NCBI GenBank assembly: GCA_031267815.1
Contig: JAIRYI010000029.1
Coordinates: forward strand, 1-64,000
DNA: 64,000 nucleotides
Reading direction: 5' to 3'
Source: Desulfarculales bacterium
GTDB lineage: Bacteria; Desulfobacterota; Desulfarculia; Desulfarculales; Desulfarculaceae
Position numbers and translations under genes: made by a program. Shown here piece after piece: positions 1-9,271 of this stretch (its first letter is position 1; the number at the start of each line of letters is the position of its first letter). The notes under the pieces were generated by a model, which had not been told where the DNA came from, did not search any database, and saw only the letters and a list, made by a program, of their open reading frames with translations.

Positions 1-290
1 CTGGCCTCTGTCCCCTCTGGCGTCAACTCCTTATATATTTTAATTGATTGGGATTGTGCTGTTTTGATTGTCTGAGTTTTTGCAAAATCAAACTGCCGCG
101 CCTGTTCCCGGCTGACCACCAGATATAGGCAGCCGACATTCACCAGCCAATCCAAAGTTGCCTGAGTGGCAATACCTCTGTCCATAATGACCAGGGCATT
201 GTTGGCAGCGCCAAGTTTTTCCAGCATGTGCTGCACAGTATGCGATTCGGCTGCGTTGCCGTCAAATATTTGGGCGCGCTTGACAAATTT
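1..290 (-). pseudogene. Transposase fragment (IS1634/IS4-like DDE family), truncated
   Basis: Read on the minus strand from about 290 to the window edge, one open frame encodes a conserved piece of a DDE transposase. It contains an IFDGNAAESHTV stretch, then the catalytic-core motif LVIMDRGIAT, then LDWLVNVGCLYLVVSRE, which is typical of IS1634-type transposases. The frame meets a stop just upstream (about 294-296), so the N-terminal part is missing. The C-terminal part runs off the left end of the window. It is therefore a remnant, or the end of a broken element. The family assignment rests on motif recognition, not on a search. Confidence 0.75.
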
Positions 291-310
291 AAATTAACTT
301 AAATCTCCTT

Positions 311-455
311 GCAGTCGATCATGAAAAATATTCAATATACTGATATTACAATATAATTTTTACAAAACCGCGTATTTTAGCGGCCGCTTTCAAGCGGCGA
401 TTGAAGCTAAGCGTTTTTCCCTGACAAAGTTGTCTTCGACTTTTTAAGGTTCTAC
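311..455 (+). repeat. Dispersed repeat, copy A (hairpin-bearing)
   Basis: This is one copy of a repeat also present at 13979-14034 (inverted) and 32626-32700. Its AT-rich left part is also found at 37951-38030. The core is GCGGCCGCTTTCAAGCGGC (380-398), itself a small hairpin. It is followed by AAGCGTTTTTCC and a second hairpin starting CCTGACAAAGT (419-429) and closing ACTTTTTAAGG. The second stem has two mismatches, so this copy looks older than the one at 32.6 kb. It sits between the transposase remnant and the efflux operon. Confidence 0.7.
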
Positions 456-500
456 AACGCGGCCTTATTTAAGTTTGTCATTTCGGCAACAGAGCCGGGG

Positions 501-528
501 TTGATTTATCTGGAATCGTTTATATATT
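501..528 (+). promoter_or_regulatory. Candidate sigma-70 promoter of the efflux operon
   Basis: TTGATT (501-506) and TATATT (523-528) are separated by 16 bases, about 170 bases upstream of the periplasmic adaptor gene at 698. The match is reasonable but the region is AT-rich, so chance matches are possible. No clear TetR operator palindrome was seen here. The rest of 456-697 holds no gene I can support. Confidence 0.3.
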
Positions 529-697
529 ACTATACATTTTTCGGCAAGGAAAGCTTTGGGAGAGCATTGGCAGAAAAATCCGCATTAAGGGAATGGGTTG
601 ACACGGACGGGGAAGGGCGGATATACTTGGGACTTAATAAAACGGGACGTATCGTTATTATTCAGCCGAGAACGGTCTCTTAAAGAAATATTTAATT

Positions 698-1870
698 ATG
701 AGGATTATTCAGGTGAGGTTAAAAACTGTTTCCACTCTAATGCTGTTGGGCATGGCCTCTTTGTTTTGCGCTTGCGACAGACCGGATCAGGTCGCTCCTC
801 CGCCCCCCACGGTCAAAGTTTTTAAAGTGGATCAGGCCGATGTGCCTTGGAGTCCTGAATTCATCGGCCAGACCGCCGGGTCTCTGGAAGTTGAAATAAG
901 AGGGCGGGTAGGCGGAATTTTAGAGAAACGGATGTATACGGAAGGCGCTTTTGTAAAAGCCGGAACCGATTTGTTCCTGATCGATCAGGAGCCTTATGAC
1001 ATCGCTCTGCAGAGAGCGCGGGCAGTTCTGGCCCAGGCGGAAGCCGAACGGGAGCGCACCCAGTTGGATAATGCCCGTTTTTCCCGTCTGTTCGCGGAAA
1101 AAGCGGCCAGCGAGAAAGACCGGGATGACGCGTTAATGGCATATAAAGCCACATTGGCTAATGAACAACTGGCCAGAGCCCAAGTGCGCGAAGCCAGAAT
1201 GAATTTGGGCTATACCAAAGTGACGGCGCCCATAGACGGCATTGTGAGCAAGGAAAATTATTCGGTGGGCACTCTGATAACCGCCAACAACAGTCTGCTT
1301 ACCACCATGGTGCAGGTTAATCCTTTAAATGTCAATTTTTCCTTCCCCAGTTTGCAGTATTATGAAATTCGCCGGATGGTGGATGAAGGCCTCCTGGATT
1401 TACCCGGGGGAAAATTCCAAGCCCAACTTATTAAACGCTCAGGAGAAGTATTTCCCGGTTCAGGCCGCATAATTTTCGTGGACAGCAAAGAAGATCCTCA
1501 AACCGCCACCATCAGGGCGAAAATTGAAGTCGATAATCCGGACAACGGCCTGTCTCCGGGCCAATATGTACGCATCAAGCTCGACGGCGGAGTTTTGCGG
1601 CGCATTATGCTCATCCCTCAGCAGGCGCTTGTCAACAGCGAGAGCGGCTATTCAGTGTATGTAGTGAACAGAGACGGCAAAGCTGAATTGCGCAATATTA
1701 AATTAGGCTATACCTTTGACAGCCAGCGTCAGGTCATTTCCGGGCTTGAGCCTGGAGAAATAATCGTCACCGAGGGAATGATCAAGGTGCATCCCGGCCT
1801 GCAGCTTAAAATAAGCAACGAAGAAGCAGTATCATCTCTTTCCGTCAACTCTCCCAACTCCGGTGATTAA
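698..1870 (+). CDS. RND efflux periplasmic adaptor (AcrA/MexA family, HlyD-like)
   Basis: This 390-residue membrane-fusion protein links an inner-membrane RND pump to an outer-membrane channel. The N-terminus has a hydrophobic signal ending in a cysteine-containing FCACD stretch, consistent with lipoprotein processing. The lipoyl/barrel-sandwich half (about 60-90, VEIRGRVGGILEKRMYTEG), a long alpha-helical hairpin (about 105-170, rich in A, E and R) and the second lipoyl half (GYTKVTAPIDGIVSKE) follow in the usual order. The membrane-proximal domain closes the protein (GLEPGEIIVTEGMIKVHPG). It lies 3 bases before the pump gene, and a TetR gene closes the operon. The start at 698 has only a weak ribosome-binding site. 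The exported substrate cannot be told. Confidence 0.93.
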   Translation: MRIIQVRLKTVSTLMLLGMASLFCACDRPDQVAPPPPTVKVFKVDQADVPWSPEFIGQTAGSLEVEIRGRVGGILEKRMYTEGAFVKAGTDLFLIDQEPYDIALQRARAVLAQAEAERERTQLDNARFSRLFAEKAASEKDRDDALMAYKATLANEQLARAQVREARMNLGYTKVTAPIDGIVSKENYSVGTLITANNSLLTTMVQVNPLNVNFSFPSLQYYEIRRMVDEGLLDLPGGKFQAQLIKRSGEVFPGSGRIIFVDSKEDPQTATIRAKIEVDNPDNGLSPGQYVRIKLDGGVLRRIMLIPQQALVNSESGYSVYVVNRDGKAELRNIKLGYTFDSQRQVISGLEPGEIIVTEGMIKVHPGLQLKISNEEAVSSLSVNSPNSGD

Positions 1871-1873
1871 AAT

Positions 1874-4800
1874 ATGTTTTCCAAATTTTTCATTAAGCGC
1901 CCCATCTTCGCCACGGTTGCTTCCCTAGTTATTATTTTAAGCGGCGCGCTTTGTATTTTCATCCTGCCGGTGGCCCAATATCCTGATCTTCTGCCCCCGT
2001 CAGTGGTGGTGATCGCCGACTACCGGGGCGCCAGCGCCGAAGTCATCTCGGAAGGGGTGGCCGCGCCGCTGGAAACGGCCATTAACGGGGTGGATGACAT
2101 GATTTACATGAGTTCCAACAGCGACAGCACCGGCAACATGGTTATAAATGTATATTTCGCCATTGGCACTGACCCCAATCAGGCTCTTATCAATGTCAGC
2201 AACCGGGTGCAGGGAGTTCTGGCCACTCTGCCTGACGCGGTGCGCCGCACAGGGGTCAGGGTAGTCAAACGTTCCACAACTATTTTGGAAGTTTTGACTC
2301 TGAGTTCTCCGGGAGGGCAGATGGATCCCACTGAAATCAATAACTATGCCCTGATGAATATTGTGGACGATTTGAAACGCATTCCCGGCGTAGGAGACGC
2401 CATTATTGTGGGTTCCAAAGATTATTCCATGCGCATTTGGGTAAAACCTGACCGTATGGCGCAGTTGGATATTACCGTGGATGACATAGTGGCGGCGGTA
2501 AGCGCCCAGAATGAACAATTCGCGGCCGGCAAAATCGGCCAGTCTCCGGTGGACAGGGATAACAGCAATATATATTCTCTGATTGTGCGCGGACGTCTCA
2601 ATGAGCCGGAAGAATTCGGCAGTATAATTTTGCGCGCCAATCCTGACGGCAGCGCCTTGCACTTAAGAGATGTGGCCAATATCGAGCTGGGCGCCAAAAT
2701 GTACGAGTTCAGCGGCAGAGACAATAATGTTCCCACTATTCCTATTTTGATCAATTTGTCTTCCGGGGCCAACGCCCTCTCAACCGCCGACGCGGTCAAA
2801 GCCACAATAGAGCGGCTGGCGCAGCATTTCCCCAATGACCTCAGATACCGAGTGGCTTATGACACCACTACCTTTGTGCGCATTTCCATTCAGGAAGTGG
2901 TGAAAACTCTGCTTGAGGCTATGGCGCTGGTTTTTCTGGTGGTTTTTTTATTTTTAAAAAGCCTGCGGGCTACTTTAATTCCCTGTCTGGCCGTGCCGGT
3001 ATCCATTATCGGGACTTTCGCCGGTATGGAGCTTCTGGGTTTTTCCATCAATACCCTCACTTTATTCGGCCTGGTGCTGGCGATTGGCATAGTGGTGGAT
3101 GACGCTATCATTGTTATTGAAAATACAGAGCGAATTATGCGCACTTACCATCTCAACGCCCAGGAGGCCACTGAAAAGGCTATGGAAGAAATCACCAGCC
3201 CCATTGTGGCCATTGTGTTGGTTTTAAGCGCGGTGTTCATACCTGTGGCTTTTATGCAAGGTCTGGCTGGGACCATGTATAAACAGTTCGCCATGACTAT
3301 AACCACCTCGGTCATCATCTCCGGTTTCGTGGCCCTTACCCTTACCCCGTCTCTTACCGCCATGCTGCTGCGTCCTCATGACCCGGCTATGACCAAAAGC
3401 GGAATAAGGCGGATATTGGATAAATTTGACGCTTATTTTACTCTCACCACTAATAAATATTTGCAGACGGTCAAATTATGTATGGGGAATGCCAGGATAT
3501 CGATGTTAATTATCCTGATGATGCTGATTGCGACCGCGTTTTTGTTCAGGCATGTTCCCAGCAGTTTGGTGCCGGCGGAAGATCAGGGTACGATTATGGC
3601 CATATATGCCCTGGATGAAGGCGCGTCCCTGCAGCGCACCGAGAGCGTATACAATCAGTTCTCCAAATTGATGATGGAAGATCCCAGAGTTAATAATGTA
3701 ACCGGCATGATTGGCTATGACATGCTGGGCGGATTTCTGCGCAACAGTTCCGGCGCTTCTTTTATTACTTTAAAACCCTGGGAAGAGCGTCCCGGCATTG
3801 CCAACAGTTCCCAGACAATAGCCAATCAGCTTATGACCAAGACGGCGCAAATTGAAGACGCCCGCATTATGGTGCTTAATCCGCCGCCTATTGTGGGCAT
3901 GAGTTCCACGGGCGGATTTGAAGGCTTCGTTCAGAACCGGGGCGACGGCGGATTTCAGGAACTCTTTAATCAATTGACCAAAGTTATCGACGCCGCCGCC
4001 AAAAGACCGGAACTCAGCCGGGTGATGACTACTTTTTCCTTCAATACCCCCCAATATCTGGTGGATTTGGATATAGCCAAAGCTTATGCCCTGGGCGTGG
4101 ACCCTCCTACTATCTACCGCACTATGCAGGCTACCTTTGGCGACTATTATATCAATGATTTCAATAAAAACGGCCGGGTTTTCCAGGTTAAAATGCAGTC
4201 GGTGCCGGAATTCCGCCTCTCCACCGCCAATATCAATGAAGTCTATGTCCGTTCCAGCGGAGGGGAGATGCTCCCTTTAAGTTCCATGCTCACTTTAAAG
4301 CCTATTATCGGCCCTGATTCAGTGGCCCGGTTTAATGTGTTTCCGGCGGCCAAGATCACCGGTGAACCGGCTATGGGTTATACTTCCGGTCAGGCGATTG
4401 CCCTTATGGAAGAAATTTGCGACGAGGTGCTGGACGATGATTTTACTTTGGATTGGATTGGTTCGGCCTATCAGGAAAAACAGATAACCAGCAGTTCAGC
4501 CACTGCTTTTGTGCTGGGTCTCATAGTGGTTTTCCTGATTCTGGCCGCTCAGTACGAGCGCTGGACTTTGCCCTTTGCGGTTATCTGCGCGGTGCCCTTC
4601 GCCCTTTTCGGCGCTATCATGATTGTGTGGCTACGCGGCATGGCCAATGACATTTATTTCCAGATAGCCTTGGTGACTCTGGTGGGCCTGTCCGCTAAAA
4701 ACGCTATTTTAATTGTTGAGTTTGCTCACCATATTTATTTGGAGCGAGGACTGAGCCTGAAAGACGCGGCCATGGAGGCGGCCAGATTGCGCTTCCGGCC

Positions 4801-5041
4801 GATTATTATGACCTCTTTAGCTTTTGTGTTTGGCTGTCTGCCCTTGCTCATAAGCAGCGGCGCCGGCGCGGCCAGCCGCCACTCTATTGGCACCGGGGTA
4901 ATTGGCGGCATGCTCAGCGCTACCCTTATCGCTCCTATCTTTGTCCCTCTGTTTTTTTCCGGAGTGGTAAAAGGACCGAAAATCATTTATAAATGGATAC
5001 TGCAATTTTTATCCCACAAAAAAAGTGGTGCGCGCTTATGA
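1874..5041 (+). CDS. RND multidrug efflux pump, inner-membrane transporter (HAE1/AcrB family)
   Basis: At 1055 residues this is the usual length for AcrB/MexB-type proton-driven pumps. It opens with the family signature FSKFFIKRPIFATVASLVI and has the two large periplasmic loops. The proton-relay aspartates of TM4 are in GLVLAIGIVVDDAIIVIE (about 400). Further helices include LGLIVVFLILAAQYERW and LVTLVGLSAKNAILIVEFA near the C-terminus. The stop codon overlaps the ATG of the downstream outer-membrane factor (ATGA), so translation of the two is probably coupled. Together with the adaptor and channel it forms a complete tripartite exporter for hydrophobic or amphiphilic compounds. Confidence 0.96.
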   Translation: MFSKFFIKRPIFATVASLVIILSGALCIFILPVAQYPDLLPPSVVVIADYRGASAEVISEGVAAPLETAINGVDDMIYMSSNSDSTGNMVINVYFAIGTDPNQALINVSNRVQGVLATLPDAVRRTGVRVVKRSTTILEVLTLSSPGGQMDPTEINNYALMNIVDDLKRIPGVGDAIIVGSKDYSMRIWVKPDRMAQLDITVDDIVAAVSAQNEQFAAGKIGQSPVDRDNSNIYSLIVRGRLNEPEEFGSIILRANPDGSALHLRDVANIELGAKMYEFSGRDNNVPTIPILINLSSGANALSTADAVKATIERLAQHFPNDLRYRVAYDTTTFVRISIQEVVKTLLEAMALVFLVVFLFLKSLRATLIPCLAVPVSIIGTFAGMELLGFSINTLTLFGLVLAIGIVVDDAIIVIENTERIMRTYHLNAQEATEKAMEEITSPIVAIVLVLSAVFIPVAFMQGLAGTMYKQFAMTITTSVIISGFVALTLTPSLTAMLLRPHDPAMTKSGIRRILDKFDAYFTLTTNKYLQTVKLCMGNARISMLIILMMLIATAFLFRHVPSSLVPAEDQGTIMAIYALDEGASLQRTESVYNQFSKLMMEDPRVNNVTGMIGYDMLGGFLRNSSGASFITLKPWEERPGIANSSQTIANQLMTKTAQIEDARIMVLNPPPIVGMSSTGGFEGFVQNRGDGGFQELFNQLTKVIDAAAKRPELSRVMTTFSFNTPQYLVDLDIAKAYALGVDPPTIYRTMQATFGDYYINDFNKNGRVFQVKMQSVPEFRLSTANINEVYVRSSGGEMLPLSSMLTLKPIIGPDSVARFNVFPAAKITGEPAMGYTSGQAIALMEEICDEVLDDDFTLDWIGSAYQEKQITSSSATAFVLGLIVVFLILAAQYERWTLPFAVICAVPFALFGAIMIVWLRGMANDIYFQIALVTLVGLSAKNAILIVEFAHHIYLERGLSLKDAAMEAARLRFRPIIMTSLAFVFGCLPLLISSGAGAASRHSIGTGVIGGMLSATLIAPIFVPLFFSGVVKGPKIIYKWILQFLSHKKSGARL

Positions 5042-6486
5042 TTAAAACTCGTCTGCTTATATTGGCGCTGGCGGTCGTCCTGACCGGCGGATGCACCTTG
5101 GGCCCTGATTATATGCGTCCGGAAACAGATCTGCCGTTAACAGAAGAGGGCGGGTCTGACGAAAACTATGAACTGTTTACCCAGGTACGCTGGTGGGACG
5201 CCTTCAATGATCCGGAACTGAATAAACTAATTGAAGAGGCCCTGCTTAATAACCGGAATCTGGTTACCGCCCTGGCCCGAGTGGAAGAGGCCAGCGGCCG
5301 GGCCGGGGTGGCTTTTGCGGACCGTCTGCCTCAGCTGGGAGCGGCGGGCAGCGGAAGCAGGCAGCAGGTGACCAGAGATCAGGCCATGAGCGGAGCAGGC
5401 GCCGGCAGAATACAAACCAGCTGGCAGGCTAACGCCATTTTCTCTTTTGAATTGGATTTATGGGGCAAATACAGACGCCTGGATGAAGCGGCCCAAGCGG
5501 AGTTTCTGGCTTCGGAGGCGTCTCGGGACACGGTGCAGCTTACTTTAAGCGCGGATGTGGCCAATGCTTATTTCCTGCTGCGCTCCTTACAGGCCCAGTG
5601 CCTGATTGCCTCTAATATGCTGGATACTTATGATGAGACCTGCGCCATTTTCACCAGACGTCTGGAAGCCGGACTTATTCAGGAAATAGATCTGCGCCGG
5701 ATGGAGGCCGAGCGTGACGCCAACGCCGCCACCCTTCATTTGTTAAAAAATTCTCTGTCCCAGGCAGAGACAATGCTGGCGGTGCTGGTTGGCAAATCGC
5801 CGCGGAATATCATAGAATATAAATTTTCAGACAGTCTGGCCTTGGAAGATTTGCAGCCGCCGCCTCTGATTCCTGAAAATTTACCTTCAGGACTGCTTGC
5901 CAGGCGTCCGGACATACGTCAGGCCGAAGGCCTGCTGATAGCCGCCAACGCCAGAATCGGCGCGGCCCGGGCCGCTTTTTTCCCTTCCATTTCCCTGACT
6001 GGCGGCGGCGGCTATTTGAGCGGTGATGTTGACTCTCTTTTTAACGGTTCTTCCGCGGTGTGGAATTTTGTCGGCAATCTTGGTCAGCCGATTTTTCAAG
6101 GCGGACGTCTTATTGCTCAGGAAGCTGTCGCCCAGGCTCAATACAAACAAATGTTCGCCAATTATGAGCTGACTGTCCAACAGGCTTTTAAAGACGCCAG
6201 AGACGCGCTTATTAACAATCAGGAGCGGCGGATAGTTTTCAATTACCGCCTGAAGCAGGTACAGTCTTTGGAACGCAGCCTCTATCTGGCCAACCGTCAG
6301 TATGAAGTGGGGACTATTGGTCTGATGGACCTGTTGGATGTGCGCCGCAATCTTTTGCGCGGCCAGCTGGATTTGGCCGACGGCCGGCAGGCCCAGCTCA
6401 GCGCGGTGGTGCTTTTGTGCAAAAGTTTGGGCGGCGGCTGGCGGGAAGATTTGGGATTCAGAGAAGATCCCGGAGATGATCAATAA
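5038..6486 (+). CDS. Outer-membrane efflux channel lipoprotein (OprM/NodT/CusC family)
   Basis: The start chosen is the ATG at 5038, which overlaps the pump's stop codon. It gives a 482-residue protein beginning with a clear lipoprotein signal (LALAVVLTGGC), whereas an upstream ATG at 4993 would hide the signal. The sequence has GPDYMRPE and VRWWDAFNDPELNKLIEEAL, then two outer-membrane efflux repeats. The second contains LLARRPDIRQAEGLLIAANA and ARAAFFPSISLTGGGGY, as in the TolC/OprM family. It forms the trimeric exit duct of the tripartite system. Confidence 0.94.
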   Translation: MIKTRLLILALAVVLTGGCTLGPDYMRPETDLPLTEEGGSDENYELFTQVRWWDAFNDPELNKLIEEALLNNRNLVTALARVEEASGRAGVAFADRLPQLGAAGSGSRQQVTRDQAMSGAGAGRIQTSWQANAIFSFELDLWGKYRRLDEAAQAEFLASEASRDTVQLTLSADVANAYFLLRSLQAQCLIASNMLDTYDETCAIFTRRLEAGLIQEIDLRRMEAERDANAATLHLLKNSLSQAETMLAVLVGKSPRNIIEYKFSDSLALEDLQPPPLIPENLPSGLLARRPDIRQAEGLLIAANARIGAARAAFFPSISLTGGGGYLSGDVDSLFNGSSAVWNFVGNLGQPIFQGGRLIAQEAVAQAQYKQMFANYELTVQQAFKDARDALINNQERRIVFNYRLKQVQSLERSLYLANRQYEVGTIGLMDLLDVRRNLLRGQLDLADGRQAQLSAVVLLCKSLGGGWREDLGFREDPGDDQ

Positions 6487-6499
6487 GGGCGGAATTTAT

Positions 6500-7096
6500 A
6501 TGTCCAGACGCTGTTCTATAGGCAATAAGCGCAACCCGGAAACGCATCAGGCTATTATACGGGCGGCCAGAGAACTTTTGCAGGAAGGCACCGAGCTTAC
6601 ATTCGAAGAAATTGCCCGCCGTTCCGGAGCCGGAAAAACCACCATCTACCGATGGTGGCCGCAAAAAATTGATTTGTTTATGGAAGTTTATAAAGAAGAA
6701 TTCCGGCATCAGCCTCCGCCCCGTCAAACCGGCACGGTTACGGAGGAGTTGATTGAACTCATCAGCAACACCTTACGCAATTGGAATAATACTACCGGGG
6801 GCAGGATTTATCGCTTCTTTCTCTCTCATATTTATCAGAGAGCCACATCTCTGGAAGAGGTGCGAAAAAAATTCATGCCCGAACAGCGGGGTTATTTCTG
6901 TCTGGTGCTGCAATGGGGGCATGAACGGGGACAGATAAGAAATGATCTCAACCTGGAAACGGCCGCGGACATTTTACTGGGCTTTACCTGGCACTGTTTG
7001 CTGGCTAATTATCTTGATTTTAATGATTTTTATTTTCGCCAGATTGTTGATACCCTGCTTTATGGCATATGTTTGCCGGAGCAAAAATTTAAATAA
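6500..7096 (+). CDS. TetR/AcrR family transcriptional regulator
   Basis: This is a 198-residue one-component regulator. Its N-terminal helix-turn-helix reads FEEIARRSGAGKTTIYRWWP (about residues 33-52), the classic TetR recognition region. The C-terminal ligand-binding half is variable. The ATG at 6500 follows AAGGGCGG at good distance. An in-frame ATG at 6476 would overlap the channel gene. It is the last gene of the efflux operon and probably a repressor of it, but no operator was identified. Confidence 0.9.
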   Translation: MSRRCSIGNKRNPETHQAIIRAARELLQEGTELTFEEIARRSGAGKTTIYRWWPQKIDLFMEVYKEEFRHQPPPRQTGTVTEELIELISNTLRNWNNTTGGRIYRFFLSHIYQRATSLEEVRKKFMPEQRGYFCLVLQWGHERGQIRNDLNLETAADILLGFTWHCLLANYLDFNDFYFRQIVDTLLYGICLPEQKFK

Positions 7097-7111
7097 CGCT
7101 TTGTCTCAAAT

Positions 7112-7151
7112 TGAGGCCTGTTACATATTGCAACTATAGTAACAGGCTTCA
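7112..7151. repeat. Hairpin and short dispersed repeat between tetR and the ferredoxin operon
   Basis: GCCTGTTAC (7116-7124) pairs with GTAACAGGC (7139-7147), and pairing extends outward through a G-T pair to about 13 bp. No T-run follows, so it is a poor terminator. It ends just before the -35 box at 7154. The left 26 bases are close to 62769-62795 (about 22 of 26 identical), so this is also a two-copy repeat. Confidence 0.55.
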
Positions 7152-7153
7152 TC

Positions 7154-7182
7154 TTGCGAAGATTATGGTTAAAGGATATTAT
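7154..7182 (+). promoter_or_regulatory. Sigma-70-type promoter of the 2-oxoacid oxidoreductase operon
   Basis: TTGCGA (7154-7159) and TATTAT (7177-7182) are separated by 17 bases, with a Shine-Dalgarno AAGGAG close before the ATG at 7231. The predicted transcript would start about 40 bases upstream of that ATG. The 7112-7151 hairpin touches the -35 element and might be an operator. Confidence 0.45.
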
Positions 7183-7230
7183 AAGCATATTATAACAGTT
7201 AATTTATACTAGCGTTAAGGAGTAGGCGTT

Positions 7231-7434
7231 ATGGCAAGACTTGTTTTTCGGGAAGACCGATGTAAGGGGTGCGGGCTTTGTATTGAAGCCTGTCCTAAAA
7301 AAATATTAATCTTTTCTGATCGTTTGAATCAAAAAGGTTATAATTTGGCTGTCTGCAGCGATGAGGCTACTTGCATTGGTTGTGCCATATGCGCGCGTAG
7401 CTGTCCAGATATAGCAATTGAAGTCTATAAATAA
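7231..7434 (+). CDS. 2-oxoacid:ferredoxin oxidoreductase, 4Fe-4S ferredoxin (delta) subunit
   Basis: This 67-residue protein has two ferredoxin cluster motifs, CKGCGLCIEACP (about 12-23) and CIGCAICARSCP (about 48-59), each binding one 4Fe-4S cluster. It is the electron-transfer subunit of the complex encoded next to it, passing electrons from the thiamine-diphosphate site to soluble ferredoxin. It precedes the alpha gene by 12 bases. Separate small delta subunits of this kind occur in KorDABC and VorDBAC-type complexes. Confidence 0.93.
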   Translation: MARLVFREDRCKGCGLCIEACPKKILIFSDRLNQKGYNLAVCSDEATCIGCAICARSCPDIAIEVYK

Positions 7435-7446
7435 GGAGGCAGCTTT

Positions 7447-8511
7447 ATGAATGATAAAGTTTTGACTAAAGGCAACGAGGCTCTGGCCGAAGGCGCCATA
7501 ATCGCCGGTTGCCGCTACTATTTTGGTTATCCCATTACTCCGCAGAGTGAAGTTCCCGAATATCTGGCCAAGCGTATGCCAAAAGTGGACGGAGTTTTTT
7601 TACAGGCGGAAAGTGAATTGGCGGCCGCGAATATGGTCATGGGAGCCGCCTCCGCCGGCGCCAGGGTGATGACTTCTTCTTCCGGCCCGGGAATAAGCCT
7701 CAAAATGGAAACCGTATCCAGTCTGGCCGCGGCTGAACTTCCCTGTGTAATAGTAAATGTCATGCGCGCCGGTCCGGGAGTAGGCACCATTCAGGGTTCG
7801 CAAGCCGATTATTTTCAGGCTACCAAAGGAGGCGGCCACGGAGATTACAGATTACTGGTTTATGCTCCCAACTCGGTTCAGGAAATGATGGATCTGATTA
7901 TTCTCGCTTTTGAAAAAGCTGATGAATATCAAACTCCCGCCATGCTCTTGTGCGACGGCGCCACCGGACAGATGATGGAACCTATTGTCCTGCCCGAACC
8001 TAAAAAAGATATGCCGCCCAAACCGTGGGCTTTGACCGGAGCCGCCGGCCGCGAACCCAACACATTCCTGACTTTGAAGTTGGAACCTGCTGACTGCGAA
8101 GCTCAAAATATAAAATTACAGGCCAAATATCAGCGTATAGTCGAAAATGAGAGCCGATGGCAGGAAATGATGACCGACGACGCCGATTTGATTTTGGTAT
8201 CTTATGGCATGAGTTCGCGCATAGCCATTACTATAATGCAGAAGGCCAGATCGCAGGGACTTAAAATTGGCTTATTCCGTCCCATTACCTTATTTCCATA
8301 TCCTTATCAGCCGCTTGCCGATTTGGCTGACAAATGTAAAGCCATGCTGGTGATTGAACAAAGCGCCGGTCAGATGGTGGAAGATGTGCGTCTGGCGGTT
8401 AACGGCAAGATACCGGTGGAATTTCACGGCCGCATGGGAGGCACGCTGCCGGATCCGGAAGAGGTGTTGGATATTGTAATAAAAATGAGCGAAAAATTTA
8501 AGGAGAAGTAG
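7447..8511 (+). CDS. vorB: 2-oxoacid:ferredoxin oxidoreductase alpha subunit (VorB/KorA type)
   Basis: This 354-residue subunit carries the pyrimidine-binding half of the 2-oxoacid oxidoreductase family. The N-terminus LTKGNEALAEGAIIAGCRYY and then GYPITPQSEVPEYLA are family signatures. SSSGPGISLKME and GPGVGTIQGSQADYFQATKG follow, and domain II begins near RPITLFPYPY. The enzyme oxidises a 2-oxoacid to an acyl-CoA with CoA and ferredoxin, or runs in reverse. Length and gene order fit VorB (3-methyl-2-oxobutanoate) or KorA (2-oxoglutarate). I cannot fix the substrate from sequence, so the symbol reflects usual naming only. Confidence 0.9.
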   Translation: MNDKVLTKGNEALAEGAIIAGCRYYFGYPITPQSEVPEYLAKRMPKVDGVFLQAESELAAANMVMGAASAGARVMTSSSGPGISLKMETVSSLAAAELPCVIVNVMRAGPGVGTIQGSQADYFQATKGGGHGDYRLLVYAPNSVQEMMDLIILAFEKADEYQTPAMLLCDGATGQMMEPIVLPEPKKDMPPKPWALTGAAGREPNTFLTLKLEPADCEAQNIKLQAKYQRIVENESRWQEMMTDDADLILVSYGMSSRIAITIMQKARSQGLKIGLFRPITLFPYPYQPLADLADKCKAMLVIEQSAGQMVEDVRLAVNGKIPVEFHGRMGGTLPDPEEVLDIVIKMSEKFKEK

Positions 8512-8515
8512 TTAT

Positions 8516-9271
8516 ATGGAAAAGAAAATATTCGCTCACCCGCAGGCGTTGAGGGATGTTCCCCTTCTTTACTGCCCAGGCTGCCATCATGGGATTGTCC
8601 ACCGCCTGGCGGCGGAAGTCATAGATGAATTCAAAATAAGGGAGAAGACGGTCCTGGTGGGTTCTATTGGCTGTTCCGTAAAGGCCCCTGAATATTTCAA
8701 TGTGGATTCCATAGGCGCTTTGCATGGCCGGGCGCCGGCCACGGCCACGGGCATTAAAAGAGTGCAGCCGGATCGGATCGTCTTTACCTATCAGGGAGAC
8801 GGCGATTTGGCGGCTATTGGCACCGCGGAAATTATTCACGCCGCGGCCCGGGGAGAAAATATAACCGTAATTTTTGTCAATAATGCTATTTACGGTATGA
8901 CCGGCGGGCAAATGGCTCCCACCACCATGGAAGGACAGATAACTCAGACAACTCCCTATGGCAGGGATCATCTCCGCAATGGCTATCCCATTAATGTGGC
9001 TGAAATGCTGGCGGTGCTAAAAGGGCCGTCATATATCGCCCGAACCGCGGTGAATACTCCGCAGCGTATTATGGAGACTAAACGCGCTCTTAAAAAAGCT
9101 TTTGAAAATCAGATTAATAATCTTGGTTTCAGTATGGTGGAAGTGCTTTCCACCTGTCCCACCAATTGGAGAATGAACCCTATAGACGCCTGCAAATGGG
9201 TGGATAGTAATATGATTCCTCAATATCCGCTTGGCGTCTTTAAAAATATAACGGAAGGGGAAGCTGCCTGA
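8516..9271 (+). CDS. 2-oxoacid:ferredoxin oxidoreductase beta subunit (thiamine diphosphate binding)
   Basis: This 251-residue subunit binds thiamine diphosphate and Mg through GDGDLAAIGTAEIIHAAARG and NNAIYGMTGGQMAPTT. CPGCHHGIVHRL near the N-terminus and the later GSIGCS are usual for KorB/VorA proteins. The reading frame follows the alpha gene by 4 bases after AAGGAG. Its stop codon shares a base with the gamma start, so the subunits are probably made in fixed ratio. Confidence 0.92.
   Translation: MEKKIFAHPQALRDVPLLYCPGCHHGIVHRLAAEVIDEFKIREKTVLVGSIGCSVKAPEYFNVDSIGALHGRAPATATGIKRVQPDRIVFTYQGDGDLAAIGTAEIIHAAARGENITVIFVNNAIYGMTGGQMAPTTMEGQITQTTPYGRDHLRNGYPINVAEMLAVLKGPSYIARTAVNTPQRIMETKRALKKAFENQINNLGFSMVEVLSTCPTNWRMNPIDACKWVDSNMIPQYPLGVFKNITEGEAA

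Noticed and set aside
501-825. Short plus-strand open frames upstream of the efflux operon
   Set aside because: No ribosome-binding site, no recognisable protein features, and one overlaps the adaptor gene in another frame. They are most likely chance frames.
2000-2662. Long minus-strand open frame of 220 codons
   Set aside because: It is antisense inside the RND pump gene, which has clear homology over the same bases.
7062-7075. Sigma-54-like TGGCATATGTTTGC
   Set aside because: The GG-to-GC spacing is one base short and it lies within the end of the TetR coding region.
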